DNA of 64,000 bases from DASUPK01 sp963728875. GTDB lineage: Bacteria > Actinomycetota > Thermoleophilia > Solirubrobacterales > 70-9. Positions 1 through 8,115 of this stretch are shown here, piece by piece; the first letter of the stretch is position 1; each line of letters opens with the position of its first letter. The stretch is taken from the NCBI GenBank assembly GCA_963728875.1, contig CAVSLJ010000006.1, positions 1-64,000 on the forward strand. The letters run 5' to 3'. The notes below the pieces were generated by a model. It saw only the letters and a list, made by a program, of their open reading frames with translations, was not told the origin of the DNA and did not search any database. The translations under genes were made by a program, and so were the position numbers.

Positions 1-904
1 GCTCGATCGGGCCGGGCAGCAGGAAGGGGTACGGCCGCCTCCTGACCCGACGCCGCCAGGCGCGATCGAGCCTGCGGATCCGGAGCAGGGCGGCCCAGAG
101 CCGGGCGTCCGAGCGGTAGTGGCGGCGCACCTCGTCCTCGGTGAGCAGCTCGTCTAGACGTGCGTTGAAGCGGTCGAGGAACGCCGGGAGCCAGCCCTCG
201 AGCCGCTCCTTCAGCAGGTTTCCCGCCAGGTCCAGGTAGATCCTGCGGAGGTCGCGGTAGGTGTCCAGGATTCCCGGGGCGACGAAGCGGCGCAGCGGCC
301 ACCGCAGGATCGCCGGATAAGCGTCCGCGAGCAGGTCGAGGTCGAGCCGGGAATCGCCCTCGGGCGACCAGATCAGCGGCGTGGAGACGTCGAAGTAGGT
401 GAGCTCGTCGCCATCCCAGGTCCAGTTGGCGAGTTGCGCGTCCAGGCCGAGCCGGGGGCCAACCGCCGCAGCCGCGGCCGAGACGACGGCCTCGATCAGC
501 GGATGCCCCGCCTTTGGGTCCGCCGATCGCAGAGTCGTGGTCGCCAGGTGATCGGCCGGGAGCATCGGCTGCACGACGTACCCGGCGACGCTGCCGTCGT
601 GGAGCTCGATGGCGCGCATCTCCGTCTCGACGACCCGGACGCCGGCGGCACCGAGTGCCTCGAGGTAGTCGTCGAGCGTGGCCCGGTACGCATCCACCCG
701 TTCGAGGGAGCGGAACGGGGGGAGCCGCTTGCAGGCGAATCGCCCTTCGCCGGGCGGCCAGCTCAGGACGAGCGAGATCTCCCCGTAACCCAGGACGGGG
801 AGCCGCGTCTCGTCGCCCGACGAGAGGGCAGCCTCGACCAGGTCCTCGAGGCGGCGGAGCTCATCGTCGGAGAGGCCGGCGACGCCGGTCTCCGTACCGG
901 TCAT
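1..904 (-). CDS. Kinase-fold-like protein of unknown function, C-terminus cut by window edge
   Basis: The frame opens with ATG at 904 and stays open to base 1, giving at least 301 residues with the C-terminus missing. I do not recognise the family with certainty; a DUF6206-type protein is one candidate. Distant resemblance to protein-kinase/aminoglycoside phosphotransferase folds is visible: GYGEIS (about 39-44), a possible ATP-anchoring lysine in FACKRLPPF (56-64), a catalytic-loop-like LDAQLANW (154-161) and FDVSTP (171-176) where a metal-binding Asp would sit. The usual HxD is absent (LDA instead), so catalysis is doubtful. Its ATG overlaps the TGA of the upstream aminotransferase gene, implying translational coupling and a shared pathway. 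This is inference from short motifs. Confidence 0.6.
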   Translation of the reverse strand, partial: MTGTETGVAGLSDDELRRLEDLVEAALSSGDETRLPVLGYGEISLVLSWPPGEGRFACKRLPPFRSLERVDAYRATLDDYLEALGAAGVRVVETEMRAIELHDGSVAGYVVQPMLPADHLATTTLRSADPKAGHPLIEAVVSAAAAAVGPRLGLDAQLANWTWDGDELTYFDVSTPLIWSPEGDSRLDLDLLADAYPAILRWPLRRFVAPGILDTYRDLRRIYLDLAGNLLKERLEGWLPAFLDRFNARLDELLTEDEVRRHYRSDARLWAALLRIRRLDRAWRRRVRRRPYPFLLPGPIE

Positions 905-2142
905 GACAGCGCGGCTCCGACCGCCGCGGCGATCTCGTCGACCTCCGACTCGCTGACGATCAGCGGGGGCTTGAACTGGGTCACGGAGTGGTCGTGCTCG
1001 GCGTACACGGCGAAGACCCCGGAGTCGATCAGCTGCTTCGCGGCCATCACCCCTCCCTGCTCGTGCTCGAACACCAGGCCCATGGTGAGTCCGAAGCGCC
1101 GAAGCTCGAAGGGCATCTCCGCGAAGGCGTGCTCGAATCGCTGACCCAGCTCCTCGACCCGCTCCAGGAAGCCGGGCGTCGAGATCTGGTCCATGACCGC
1201 GCTGGCTGCAACGCAACCGATCTCCGCCCCGCCGAAGGTCGAGACATACGAGAAGGGGTGGCTCTCGAAAAAGGACTCGAGCTCCTCCGTGACCAGGGTG
1301 GCGCTGACCGGATAGATGCCGCCGCCGAGGCCCTTGCCGGTGATCAGCATGTCCGGCCTCACGTCCTGCTGCTGGTAGTACCAGGCGGTCCTGGTGCGAC
1401 CCAGGCCGGTCTGAACCTCGTCGAGGATCAACAGGGCGCCTGCATCCCTGGCGGCCTCGCCAACCTCGCGCAGGTAGCCGGGATCGGGCGGAACGAAGCC
1501 GAGCGTCGCCGGAATCGGCTCCAGAATCACCGCCGCTGTCTCGGAGTCGATCTCCCGCTGGATGGCGTCGGTGTCGTTGAAGGGGACGTGCGCGAAGCCG
1601 CTCGGGCCGAATCCGAAGGGCTCGAGCCAGCGAGGATCGCTGGCGGCCAGGGCGAACCCGCCGGTTCCGTGGTAGCCGCCCCGTGCGGCCAGGACCTTGG
1701 GCCGTCCGGTGACGGCCCGCGCCAGCCGCAGTGCGAGGTCAACCGACTCGGTCCCGGACGGGGTGAAGACGGCGTGCGTAAGCAGGCCATCGGTGCTCGC
1801 CGCGAGCTGTTCCGCCAACCGCGCCCGGTGGCCGCTGACGAGATGATGGTTGCCGACGTCGACGTGATCCAGGCCCTCCCGCACGGCCGCGACCACCGCC
1901 GGATGCCGGTGCCCCAGATTGAAGACCCCGCCGTTGCAGTGACAGTTCCAGTACCAGCGACCCGTGTAGGCATCCCGAAAGCGGGCGCCCTCCCGCTCCC
2001 CGATCACGAGGTCGACGCCGATCGCCTCGAGGGCCCTCGCCTTGCCGCGGTCGACGTGAGAGGCGAAGGCCTCGACCGTCCCCTCGCGCGTGCCATACGG
2101 CTGGTCGGCGGTCACGCTCTGCGTCTCGTCGGGAGATTTCAT
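901..2142 (-). CDS. Class III (PLP-dependent) aminotransferase
   Basis: 413-residue fold-type I aminotransferase of the omega/acetylornithine class, transferring an amino group between an amine or amino acid and a 2-oxo acid. Visible marks: LILDEVQTGLGRT with the PLP-ring Asp (about residue 241) and ITGKGLGGG with the Schiff-base Lys (about 270), plus the TPSGTESVDLALRLAR phosphate-binding helix near 128-143. A longer frame runs to 2235, but the ATG at 2142 is preceded by AGGAGGG at 7-base spacing and opens at the expected family N-terminus, so I chose it. The stop overlaps the start of the kinase-like gene. The substrate cannot be told from sequence. The patatin gene starts divergently 92 bases away. 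Confidence 0.9.
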   Translation of the reverse strand: MKSPDETQSVTADQPYGTREGTVEAFASHVDRGKARALEAIGVDLVIGEREGARFRDAYTGRWYWNCHCNGGVFNLGHRHPAVVAAVREGLDHVDVGNHHLVSGHRARLAEQLAASTDGLLTHAVFTPSGTESVDLALRLARAVTGRPKVLAARGGYHGTGGFALAASDPRWLEPFGFGPSGFAHVPFNDTDAIQREIDSETAAVILEPIPATLGFVPPDPGYLREVGEAARDAGALLILDEVQTGLGRTRTAWYYQQQDVRPDMLITGKGLGGGIYPVSATLVTEELESFFESHPFSYVSTFGGAEIGCVAASAVMDQISTPGFLERVEELGQRFEHAFAEMPFELRRFGLTMGLVFEHEQGGVMAAKQLIDSGVFAVYAEHDHSVTQFKPPLIVSESEVDEIAAAVGAALS

Positions 2143-2234
2143 GAGCGGCCCTCCTGGTCGCTGTGTCCTCACGCTGAACCTAGCGCCTTCATCCTTCCGT
2201 GGGCCCGAGCCTCGGGCGCTACGCTCGCCGGGCA

Positions 2235-3317
2235 ATGGCCCTCGACGACCGGCTGGACCTGTACGAGGTGAAGGCGCAATTCGAGCGATTCACCGAATGG
2301 CTCGATCTGGGGGAGATCGTCGCCGACCTGGGGTTCCTGCGGCGGGCGCGACGAACGCTGCTGCCCCTGCCGCTGATCGATCGCCCCGTGCCGATTGACC
2401 CCTCGGCGCACCTGGATCCGTTCCGCTCGCGACCGGTGCCGGAGCTTCAGGGCAAGCGGATCGCCCTGGTGGCATCGGGGGGCGGCGGCGCGGCCGTGGC
2501 CCTCACGGGGGTCAAACGTGCCTTCGAGGAGGCGGGAGTCGAGCCGGCCGAGATCATCGGGTGCTCCGGCGGGGCGATCTGGGGCTCGATGTGGGCGGCC
2601 GGGATGAGCTCCGACGAAATGGCCGACTTCTCGCTCTCCTGGCGGCCGGAGGACTACCTGGACATTCAGTGGCTGAAGCTGCCGCGGTTCGCCCTCTCGG
2701 CGCTCAGAGGCTTCTCGGGGCTGGCGAAGGGGGAGGCGATCGAACGCCTCTTCGACACGCGGCTGACGAGGATGCCGTGCGGGGAGGCGCCGATTCCGAT
2801 CACGACCATCGTCTACAACATGGACCTCGGCAGGGTCGAGTATTTCGGGTCGAGGCGCACGCCCGAGGTCACCATCGGCCACCTCGTCCGGGTGGCGATC
2901 GCGCTGCCCCTGTTCATCGAGTCGGTTTCCGTACGCGGCCATCTCTACGTGGATGGGGGCATCATCGAGAACTGGCCGGCACAGCCGGCGATCGAAGCCG
3001 GTGACCGCTTCGACCACGTGATCGGCGTCAACCTGATGCTGCCCAAGGGGTTTGAGCCGCGGGACATAAGCGGCTGGCCGGATAGGACCGGCGGTCTGCT
3101 GCAGGCGAGCCGACAGCTGCAGCAGGGCTACCACCTCGAACTGGCGCGGCGGGCGAAGGACGAGCTGGGGGAGAAGCTGAAGCTGATCGAGCCGATCGAC
3201 GAGGCGGAGATCCGGGGCGTCTCGTTCTACGACCTGTTCCTGGACCGGACCCAGTGGCCCCGGCTGATCCGGCAAGGCCACGAGTCGGCGACCCGGGTGC
3301 TGCAGGGCTTCCGCTGA
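2235..3317 (+). CDS. Patatin-like phospholipase
   Basis: 360-residue cytosolic lipid acyl hydrolase. It carries the patatin set in order: glycine-rich oxyanion motif SGGGGAAVAL (about 81-90), nucleophile elbow GCSGG with Ser111, and the catalytic-dyad Asp in YVDGG (Asp240). No signal peptide is seen. An in-frame start 36 bases upstream exists, but the ATG at 2235 follows a TACGCT box by nine bases, fitting a near-leaderless actinobacterial transcript. It is followed by an SCP2-like/hydrolase fusion and a glycerophosphodiesterase, which together suggest stepwise phospholipid deacylation and head-group release. The N-terminal 70 residues before the patatin core are alpha-helical looking and not assigned. 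Confidence 0.88.
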   Translation: MALDDRLDLYEVKAQFERFTEWLDLGEIVADLGFLRRARRTLLPLPLIDRPVPIDPSAHLDPFRSRPVPELQGKRIALVASGGGGAAVALTGVKRAFEEAGVEPAEIIGCSGGAIWGSMWAAGMSSDEMADFSLSWRPEDYLDIQWLKLPRFALSALRGFSGLAKGEAIERLFDTRLTRMPCGEAPIPITTIVYNMDLGRVEYFGSRRTPEVTIGHLVRVAIALPLFIESVSVRGHLYVDGGIIENWPAQPAIEAGDRFDHVIGVNLMLPKGFEPRDISGWPDRTGGLLQASRQLQQGYHLELARRAKDELGEKLKLIEPIDEAEIRGVSFYDLFLDRTQWPRLIRQGHESATRVLQGFR

Positions 3318-3358
3318 GCCCCGGGCGCAGGTGCGCCCAGGAGCTCCATACTCTGCGC

Positions 3359-4549
3359 ATGGCAGTCGTCGACGCCGAAGAGCTGCCGACACCAGAGAGC
3401 AGCCCTCCCGCCGGTCTCACCGCACTGATCGAGCGTTTCGACCCCGACGTAATCGACGTGCCGAGCGGTTCGGCGCGCATCCGCCTGGCCGTTGATGGCG
3501 AGGGCGAGTGGGACGCGTTGATCGATGACGGCGCGATCGAGCTCCAGCCGGCGATCGAACGCCAGCCCGACGCCCTGTTGAGCGCCGACTGGGCGACCTG
3601 GGAGGAGATCGCCCGTGACGTGCGCGGCGGAATGGTCGCCTTCCGTGAGCGTCGTCTGAGCGTCCGGCAGAACCTGCACCTCGGCGTCGGCTTCCTCGCC
3701 GCCACCAGCGCGATAGCCGACGAGCGCCGGCTTCGCTTCGAATCCGTCCGCACCCGGCTCGGCAAGATCTCGACGCTCTCAGCGGGCGAGGGCGATCCCG
3801 TGATCTGCGTGCACGGGCTGGGCGCGACCAAGGCGTCATTCCTCCCCACGGTCGCCGCGCTCGCCGACCACCATCGAGTGATCGCGATGGACCTGCCGGG
3901 GTTCGGCGATTCCGACAAGCCGCTCGGCGCCCCCTACGACGCCCCCTACTTCGCTCGCGCAATCGAGGCCCTGCTCGACGAGCTGGAGCTCGAGCGCGCG
4001 CACCTGATCGGCAACAGCATGGGCGGGCGCGTGGCGATCGAGATGGGGCTGCTGCGACCCAAGCGCACTGGGAGGATGGCCCTGCTCTGCCCGGCGCTCG
4101 CCTGGTTGCGAAGTCGCCGCTGGCGCTGGCTGCTCCAGGCACCGCTCCCCATGCTCGGCCTGATCCAGCCTGCGCCGCGCGTGATCACCGAGCCGATCGT
4201 CCGCAACCTGGTCCCGGGTGGCAAGGACGGGTGGTCGGCCGCGGGCGTGGATGAGTTCCTGCGCTCCTATCTCACCCCGCGCGGTCGGGTTGCCTTCTAC
4301 GAGGCGGCCCGAAACATCTACATCGACGAGCCGCACGGCGAACGCGGTTTCTGGACGCGACTCGCCCAGGTATCGTCCCGGACACTGTTCATCTGGGGTC
4401 GCCACGATCAGCTCGTGCCGCTGGGCTTCAGGAAGCACGTCGAGCGGGCACTTCCGGCGGCGCGTCACCTGGAGCTCGACTGCGGCCATGTGCCGCAGCT
4501 CGAGGCACCGAAGCAGACCCACGATGCGATCCGGGGGTTCTTCGCCTGA
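3359..4549 (+). CDS. SCP2-like domain fused to alpha/beta hydrolase
   Basis: 396 residues. The N-terminal 120 residues resemble an SCP2 sterol-carrier-like lipid-binding module (FDPDVIDVPSGSARIRLAV, then a DALLSADWATWEEIARD segment). Residues 130-396 form an alpha/beta hydrolase: VHGLGATKASF oxyanion region (about 151-161), nucleophile GNSMGG (Ser220), acid in GRHDQLVP and His in DCGHVPQ near the C-terminus. The ATG at 3359 is the start best placed for the SCP2-like region, lying 41 bases after the patatin stop. The C-terminus overlaps the GDPD start (TGATG). Context suggests an esterase or lysophospholipase acting on a bound hydrophobic substrate; that is inference. Confidence 0.85.
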   Translation: MAVVDAEELPTPESSPPAGLTALIERFDPDVIDVPSGSARIRLAVDGEGEWDALIDDGAIELQPAIERQPDALLSADWATWEEIARDVRGGMVAFRERRLSVRQNLHLGVGFLAATSAIADERRLRFESVRTRLGKISTLSAGEGDPVICVHGLGATKASFLPTVAALADHHRVIAMDLPGFGDSDKPLGAPYDAPYFARAIEALLDELELERAHLIGNSMGGRVAIEMGLLRPKRTGRMALLCPALAWLRSRRWRWLLQAPLPMLGLIQPAPRVITEPIVRNLVPGGKDGWSAAGVDEFLRSYLTPRGRVAFYEAARNIYIDEPHGERGFWTRLAQVSSRTLFIWGRHDQLVPLGFRKHVERALPAARHLELDCGHVPQLEAPKQTHDAIRGFFA

Positions 4550-5205
4550 TGACCATCCTGATCGGCCACGGTGGTGCGAGCGCGATCGCTCCGGCGAATA
4601 CGATCGCATCGTTCGACGCAGCCCGGCGAGCGGGCGTCGACATGATCGAGTTCGACGTTCGGCCTCGGGGGTCGCGGTTGCTGGTGGCGCACCTCGCCCC
4701 CCAGACTCGCCGCCGCGGCTGCCTGTCCCTCGACGAGGCCCTGGACCACCTCGCGCAGCCGCGCTTCTCGGGGATCGGGTTGAACGTGGACGTCAAGGGC
4801 CGGGGCTGTGAATCGGTGATCGTGGCGATGCTGCGCGGGCACGGCCTGCTGGAGCGTTCCCTGATCTCATCCCAGTCGGCGGAGATCGTCGAGTCGGTGC
4901 GGACCGTCGACGCGAATGTCCGGACGGCGATCTCGATCGGCGGACACATCTCTCGCCGCGCCAACCGCTGGCACCCGCGCGCCTGGCGTGAGCGGTTGCT
5001 GCACGAGCTCGCCGCCGGCCGCTTCGGCGACGTGATGCTGCACCACAAGCTCGTGGAAGCTGAGATTGCGGAGGCCATCGTGCGACTCGGACGCCGGCTG
5101 TTCGCCTGGACCGTCGACGAGCCGGCGCTGTTCGCGAGGATCGCCGATCTCGGCGTTGCGGGTGTGGCGACGAATGACCCGGCGCGCCTCCGGGCGGCGC
5201 GTTGA
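4549..5205 (+). CDS. Glycerophosphodiester phosphodiesterase family protein
   Basis: 218-residue TIM-barrel GDPD-family protein expected to hydrolyse deacylated phospholipids to glycerol-3-phosphate and an alcohol. Family marks: GHGGASAIAPANTIASFD (normally HRGA..PENT) with catalytic His, then VDMIEFDVRP carrying the metal-binding Glu/Asp, and a C-terminal FAWTVDEP. Two usual residues are changed: HRG is HGG, and the second HD motif reads VAHLAP. It is shorter than many GDPDs (about 240-350). No signal peptide, so cytosolic. It overlaps the preceding hydrolase by one base and closes the patatin operon. Confidence 0.82.
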   Translation: MTILIGHGGASAIAPANTIASFDAARRAGVDMIEFDVRPRGSRLLVAHLAPQTRRRGCLSLDEALDHLAQPRFSGIGLNVDVKGRGCESVIVAMLRGHGLLERSLISSQSAEIVESVRTVDANVRTAISIGGHISRRANRWHPRAWRERLLHELAAGRFGDVMLHHKLVEAEIAEAIVRLGRRLFAWTVDEPALFARIADLGVAGVATNDPARLRAAR

Positions 5206-5367
5206 CGGGGCGTTCAGCCTGACGCACTCCGCTCTGGCGACTCACCTGCTGCCAGGCGCGGAGGTACCAGCCGTGGTACCGAACTGAGCGAAAATCAGCG
5301 CACCTCAGAGCATTCCAATTCCGTGTGAAAGAACAATCGAGCACCCGATAGAACGAGCCCGGGGCAT

Positions 5368-5409
<42 letters not shown>

Positions 5410-5497
5410 CTCGCGAAACAATAGGAATGCGCGAGGCAGACGAGCGCGACGGTTACGGCCTCATAGGCAGCGCCGACGGCGGTTCCGGGACTGGGGG

Positions 5498-5968
5498 TCA
5501 CGGGCCACGCATCCTGGCCCCTCTCGTTGAACCCCTTTCACGCCGAAAGCGACGGTTTGCGTGCCTCCGCATCCCGGCAGCCTTGAGGGCCTCGGCATGG
5601 TTCCAGCGAAAGTGCGCCTCGGCGATGAGTCCATTCCGCACCCTGAATGCCCCTGCCAAATCGAACACGGTGCCGATCCCAGTGGTCGCGCCCTCGATCT
5701 CCCACGAATACTCGATCACGACCCATTCGCCCCGTTCGGCCAGGATCTCCACTTGGGACATGCGATGCTCCGACCACCCCGCTCTTATCCGCTCCAGCTG
5801 GGTCATCAGCGCATCCGCTCCGATCCAAGGACCAGGCTCCGGCCAACCAGCGGCCGCTGTGGCGGCAATACCTGGGTCCAGTAGCGCTCCGAACGCGGTC
5901 ATGTCGTCGGCCTCGAAACGACGAAAGGCAGCAAGCACGACCTCAACATTCCCTTGCGACACCTTCAA
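5498..5968 (-). CDS. SnoaL/NTF2-like protein
   Basis: 156-residue small cone-shaped (NTF2/SnoaL-like) domain protein. The pattern is typical: N-terminal helix NVEVVLAAFRRFEADD, LLDPGIAATAAAGWPEPGPW with the usual small-pocket loop, then beta strands VVIEYSWEIEG and FDLAGAFRVRNGLIAEAHFRW. The start codon is TTG with GAGAGA upstream on the minus strand. The last 30 residues are unusually Arg-rich and may be a tail gained by lost stop codons. Function is unknown; family members include polyketide cyclases, isomerases and limonene-epoxide hydrolases. It lies in the lower-GC patch next to the tRNA fragment and its codon use is less GC-biased than its neighbours, suggesting recent acquisition. Confidence 0.72.
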   Translation of the reverse strand: MKVSQGNVEVVLAAFRRFEADDMTAFGALLDPGIAATAAAGWPEPGPWIGADALMTQLERIRAGWSEHRMSQVEILAERGEWVVIEYSWEIEGATTGIGTVFDLAGAFRVRNGLIAEAHFRWNHAEALKAAGMRRHANRRFRRERGSTRGARMRGP

Positions 5969-6110
5969 AGCAGTATCTCTCTTTGGATGCCGTTAAACCA
6001 ATGCAGCCCTCTGCTATTTGTCCAAAGCGGCACCTCCTCCGCATCTCGGGCGGAAGCCAGGCATCCAAGAAGGAGCCCCCTTGCAAGAAGGTTTAGGTCT
6101 CACGCCTACG

Positions 6111-6977
6111 ATGCTTTCGATGGTGACCTCGCGGAGCGCACTTCAGGCAGCAGCGCTTTCTCTGGCAGGGCTGATTCTCACGGGAATCGTTGCCTTGGCC
6201 TTGCCCGTCGGGCGGGGCTTCGACGCGACCGCGCTGCACGGCTTCATGGGTTTTGACCGGCCGATCACGGATCCGCTGCTCCTCTTGGTCACTCAGGTCG
6301 GTAACCCGGTGATCTATGCCCTCCTGGGCGGACTGATCGCCAGCGTCGCCCTCAGGAACCGGCGGCCGCAGTTGGCGGTGGCGATAGTGGTGATCCTCTT
6401 CGGAAGCGTGGCGAGCGCAGAGCTCCTGAAGCTGCTGCTCGCTGGATTGCGCCAGGGAGTCTGGGTTGCACCGGATTGGTCGATCGGTGGGGCCAGCTGG
6501 CCGAGCGGCCACGCAACCGCGGCGATGAGCCTTTCCATGTGCGCGATCATGGTGAGCCCACCGGCTCGGCGCCAGCTGACCGCCGCGGCCGGAGCGGCCT
6601 TGACGATTGCAGTGAGCTACGCGTTGGTTATCACTGGCGGGCACCTGCCGAGTGACGTGATCGGAGCGTTTTTCGTATCCGCGCTCTGGACGGCGCTGGC
6701 CATTGCGGTGCTACGGCGCGATCAGGAGGAGTCGATGCCCAGCACGTGGCGATCGTTCTTCAGAAGCTCACTACCGCCCTTAGCTGCCCTGTGGGGGATT
6801 GCGACTGCCGTGGTTCTGGCTGTGGTGATCGCGCGTCCGGAAACGGTCGCCGGGTATGTCCCTGGACACACGAAGTTCCTGGTTGGCGCGTTGTTGATCG
6901 CGATGATCGCGCAGGCGGTGGTCACGTGGTTCGCGCGATTGCTCAGCACCGGACTGGTCGATGCGAGCAGCACCTAG
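6111..6977 (+). CDS. PAP2-superfamily integral membrane phosphatase-like protein
   Basis: About 288 residues with six or more predicted membrane spans. PAP2 motifs: KLLLAGLRQ (motif 1, KX6R), SWPSGHATAA (motif 2) and GGHLPSDVIG (motif 3, catalytic His with Asp four later). The SR pair normally seven and six residues before that His reads AL, so the motif 3 Arg is missing. Family members dephosphorylate lipid phosphates such as undecaprenyl-pyrophosphate or phosphatidate. ATG at 6111 is chosen; a TTG at 6081 preceded by AAGGAG, or ATG at 6120, are alternatives. It lies in the GC-poorer patch between the tRNA-Met remnant and the 12-bp repeat. Confidence 0.8.
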   Translation: MLSMVTSRSALQAAALSLAGLILTGIVALALPVGRGFDATALHGFMGFDRPITDPLLLLVTQVGNPVIYALLGGLIASVALRNRRPQLAVAIVVILFGSVASAELLKLLLAGLRQGVWVAPDWSIGGASWPSGHATAAMSLSMCAIMVSPPARRQLTAAAGAALTIAVSYALVITGGHLPSDVIGAFFVSALWTALAIAVLRRDQEESMPSTWRSFFRSSLPPLAALWGIATAVVLAVVIARPETVAGYVPGHTKFLVGALLIAMIAQAVVTWFARLLSTGLVDASST

Positions 6978-6992
6978 ATCGGAGACCACCCA

Positions 6993-7004
6993 ATAACCCG
7001 AAGG
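6993..7004 (+). repeat. 12-bp direct repeat of tRNA-Met anticodon-arm sequence
   Basis: ATAACCCGAAGG here is identical to 5371-5382 inside the tRNA-Met remnant and is followed by CC rather than TC. The two copies bracket a 1.6-kb GC-poorer segment holding the SnoaL-like and PAP2 genes. This could be the other end of a small tRNA-targeted insertion, but no integrase is present and the match is short. Confidence 0.4.
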
Positions 7005-7009
7005 CCATG

Positions 7010-7140
7010 CTTGGCCTGGTCCGTAGTTCCCGGATGACCACTCGTACTCCTCCGGGTCGAGCACGCGGACCCGTTCAGTGCCCCATCCGGTCGCCTCAGG
7101 CTCACACGCTGGTCAAGGCAACGAGCAGGCCATCGCTCAT
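7010..7140 (-). pseudogene. Decayed VOC/glyoxalase-family gene remnant
   Basis: Bases 7010-7110 closely match the 3' coding part of the VOC gene at 10064-10474 (same PEAT.WGTER..VLDPE.YEWS.GNY reading on the minus strand), and 7111-7140 match its first codons (MSDGLLVALT versus VSDSLIGALT). About 273 internal bases are gone, with the junction at a GTC triplet present on both sides, and a further 2-base loss breaks the frame. It is a truncated paralogue with no intact product. Confidence 0.75.
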
Positions 7141-7185
7141 AACGTGGCGGCTGCAGACGTTCCCGCCAGGGTATGCCCGACCGCG

Positions 7186-8115
7186 ATGACCGCCGACACC
7201 GGCACAGCCCTGGTCACCGGCTCCACCGGATTCATCGGAGGCAGGCTGGCCAACGCGATGGCCGACGACGGCTGGCACGTCCGCGCCCTGGTTCGCGATT
7301 CCGGGCGGGCGAGCGAACTCGGCGAGCGCGGCATGGAGCTCTTCGAGGGGGACGTGCTCGACGCCGATTCCCTGCGGGGAGCGGGGGAGGGGGCGGAGGT
7401 CGCCTATTACCTGGTCCATGGCATGGGACGGGGCGGCGAGGGCGACTTCGAGGAGCGCGAGCGGGAGGCGGCCCGGAACTTCGCTGAGATGGCGAAACGG
7501 GAGGGGGTCGGCCGAGTGATCTATCTGGGAGGGCTCGGCGATCAGCCGCGATCGAAGCACCTCAGGAGCCGAGCGCAGACTGCGGAGATCCTCGGCGAGC
7601 ATGGTCCACCGCTGACCTACTTCCGCGCGGCGATGGTGGTCGGGGCGCGGAGCGAGTCCTACCGGACGCTCCGCTACCTCGTTCAGCGGTTGCCGGCGAT
7701 GATCGCGCCGGCATGGCTCTCCACGCCGACCCAGCCCATCGGCATTGACGACGTGATCGAGTACCTCCGCCGGGCCCCGGACCTCGAGGAGTCGGTGGGA
7801 CGGGAGGTTCAGATCGGTGGCCCCGACGTCCTCTCCTACGGCGACATGCTCGACCGGATGGCCCACGCGCTCCGGATCCAGCCGCGCCCGAGGGTCCCGT
7901 TCCCGCTGCTCACGCCCCGGCTCTCCTCGCTGTGGATCGGCCTGGTCACTCCGGTCGATGCGGGAGTCGCACGCCCGCTCATCGAGGGCCTCTCCACCCC
8001 GACGACCGTCACGGATCCGTCGGGAGCATCGCCATTCGGCATCGAGACCGTCCCGTTCGCCGAGGCCCTGCGACGGGCGCTGGCCGAGGATCCCGAGATC
8101 TCCAAATCCGGATGA
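7186..8115 (+). CDS. NAD(P)-binding SDR/NmrA-like oxidoreductase
   Basis: 309-residue atypical short-chain dehydrogenase/epimerase-like protein. The N-terminus has the Rossmann signature TALVTGSTGFIGGRLA (GxxGxxG), then DVLDADSLRGA and AYYLVHGMG as in NmrA/SDR-a5 proteins, VIYLGGLGD, and TYFRAAMVVGA in place of a classical YxxxK. PIGIDDVIEYL is the usual C-terminal family segment. The open frame extends upstream through the VOC remnant, but the ATG at 7186 starts directly before the Rossmann strand. The stop overlaps the next gene by 4 bases (ATGA), so the two are translationally coupled. Substrate unknown. Confidence 0.85.
   Translation: MTADTGTALVTGSTGFIGGRLANAMADDGWHVRALVRDSGRASELGERGMELFEGDVLDADSLRGAGEGAEVAYYLVHGMGRGGEGDFEEREREAARNFAEMAKREGVGRVIYLGGLGDQPRSKHLRSRAQTAEILGEHGPPLTYFRAAMVVGARSESYRTLRYLVQRLPAMIAPAWLSTPTQPIGIDDVIEYLRRAPDLEESVGREVQIGGPDVLSYGDMLDRMAHALRIQPRPRVPFPLLTPRLSSLWIGLVTPVDAGVARPLIEGLSTPTTVTDPSGASPFGIETVPFAEALRRALAEDPEISKSG

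Noticed and set aside
434..1144. Long plus-strand ORFs over the aminotransferase and kinase-like genes
   Set aside because: Shadow frames typical of high-GC DNA; the minus-strand proteins carry real motifs.
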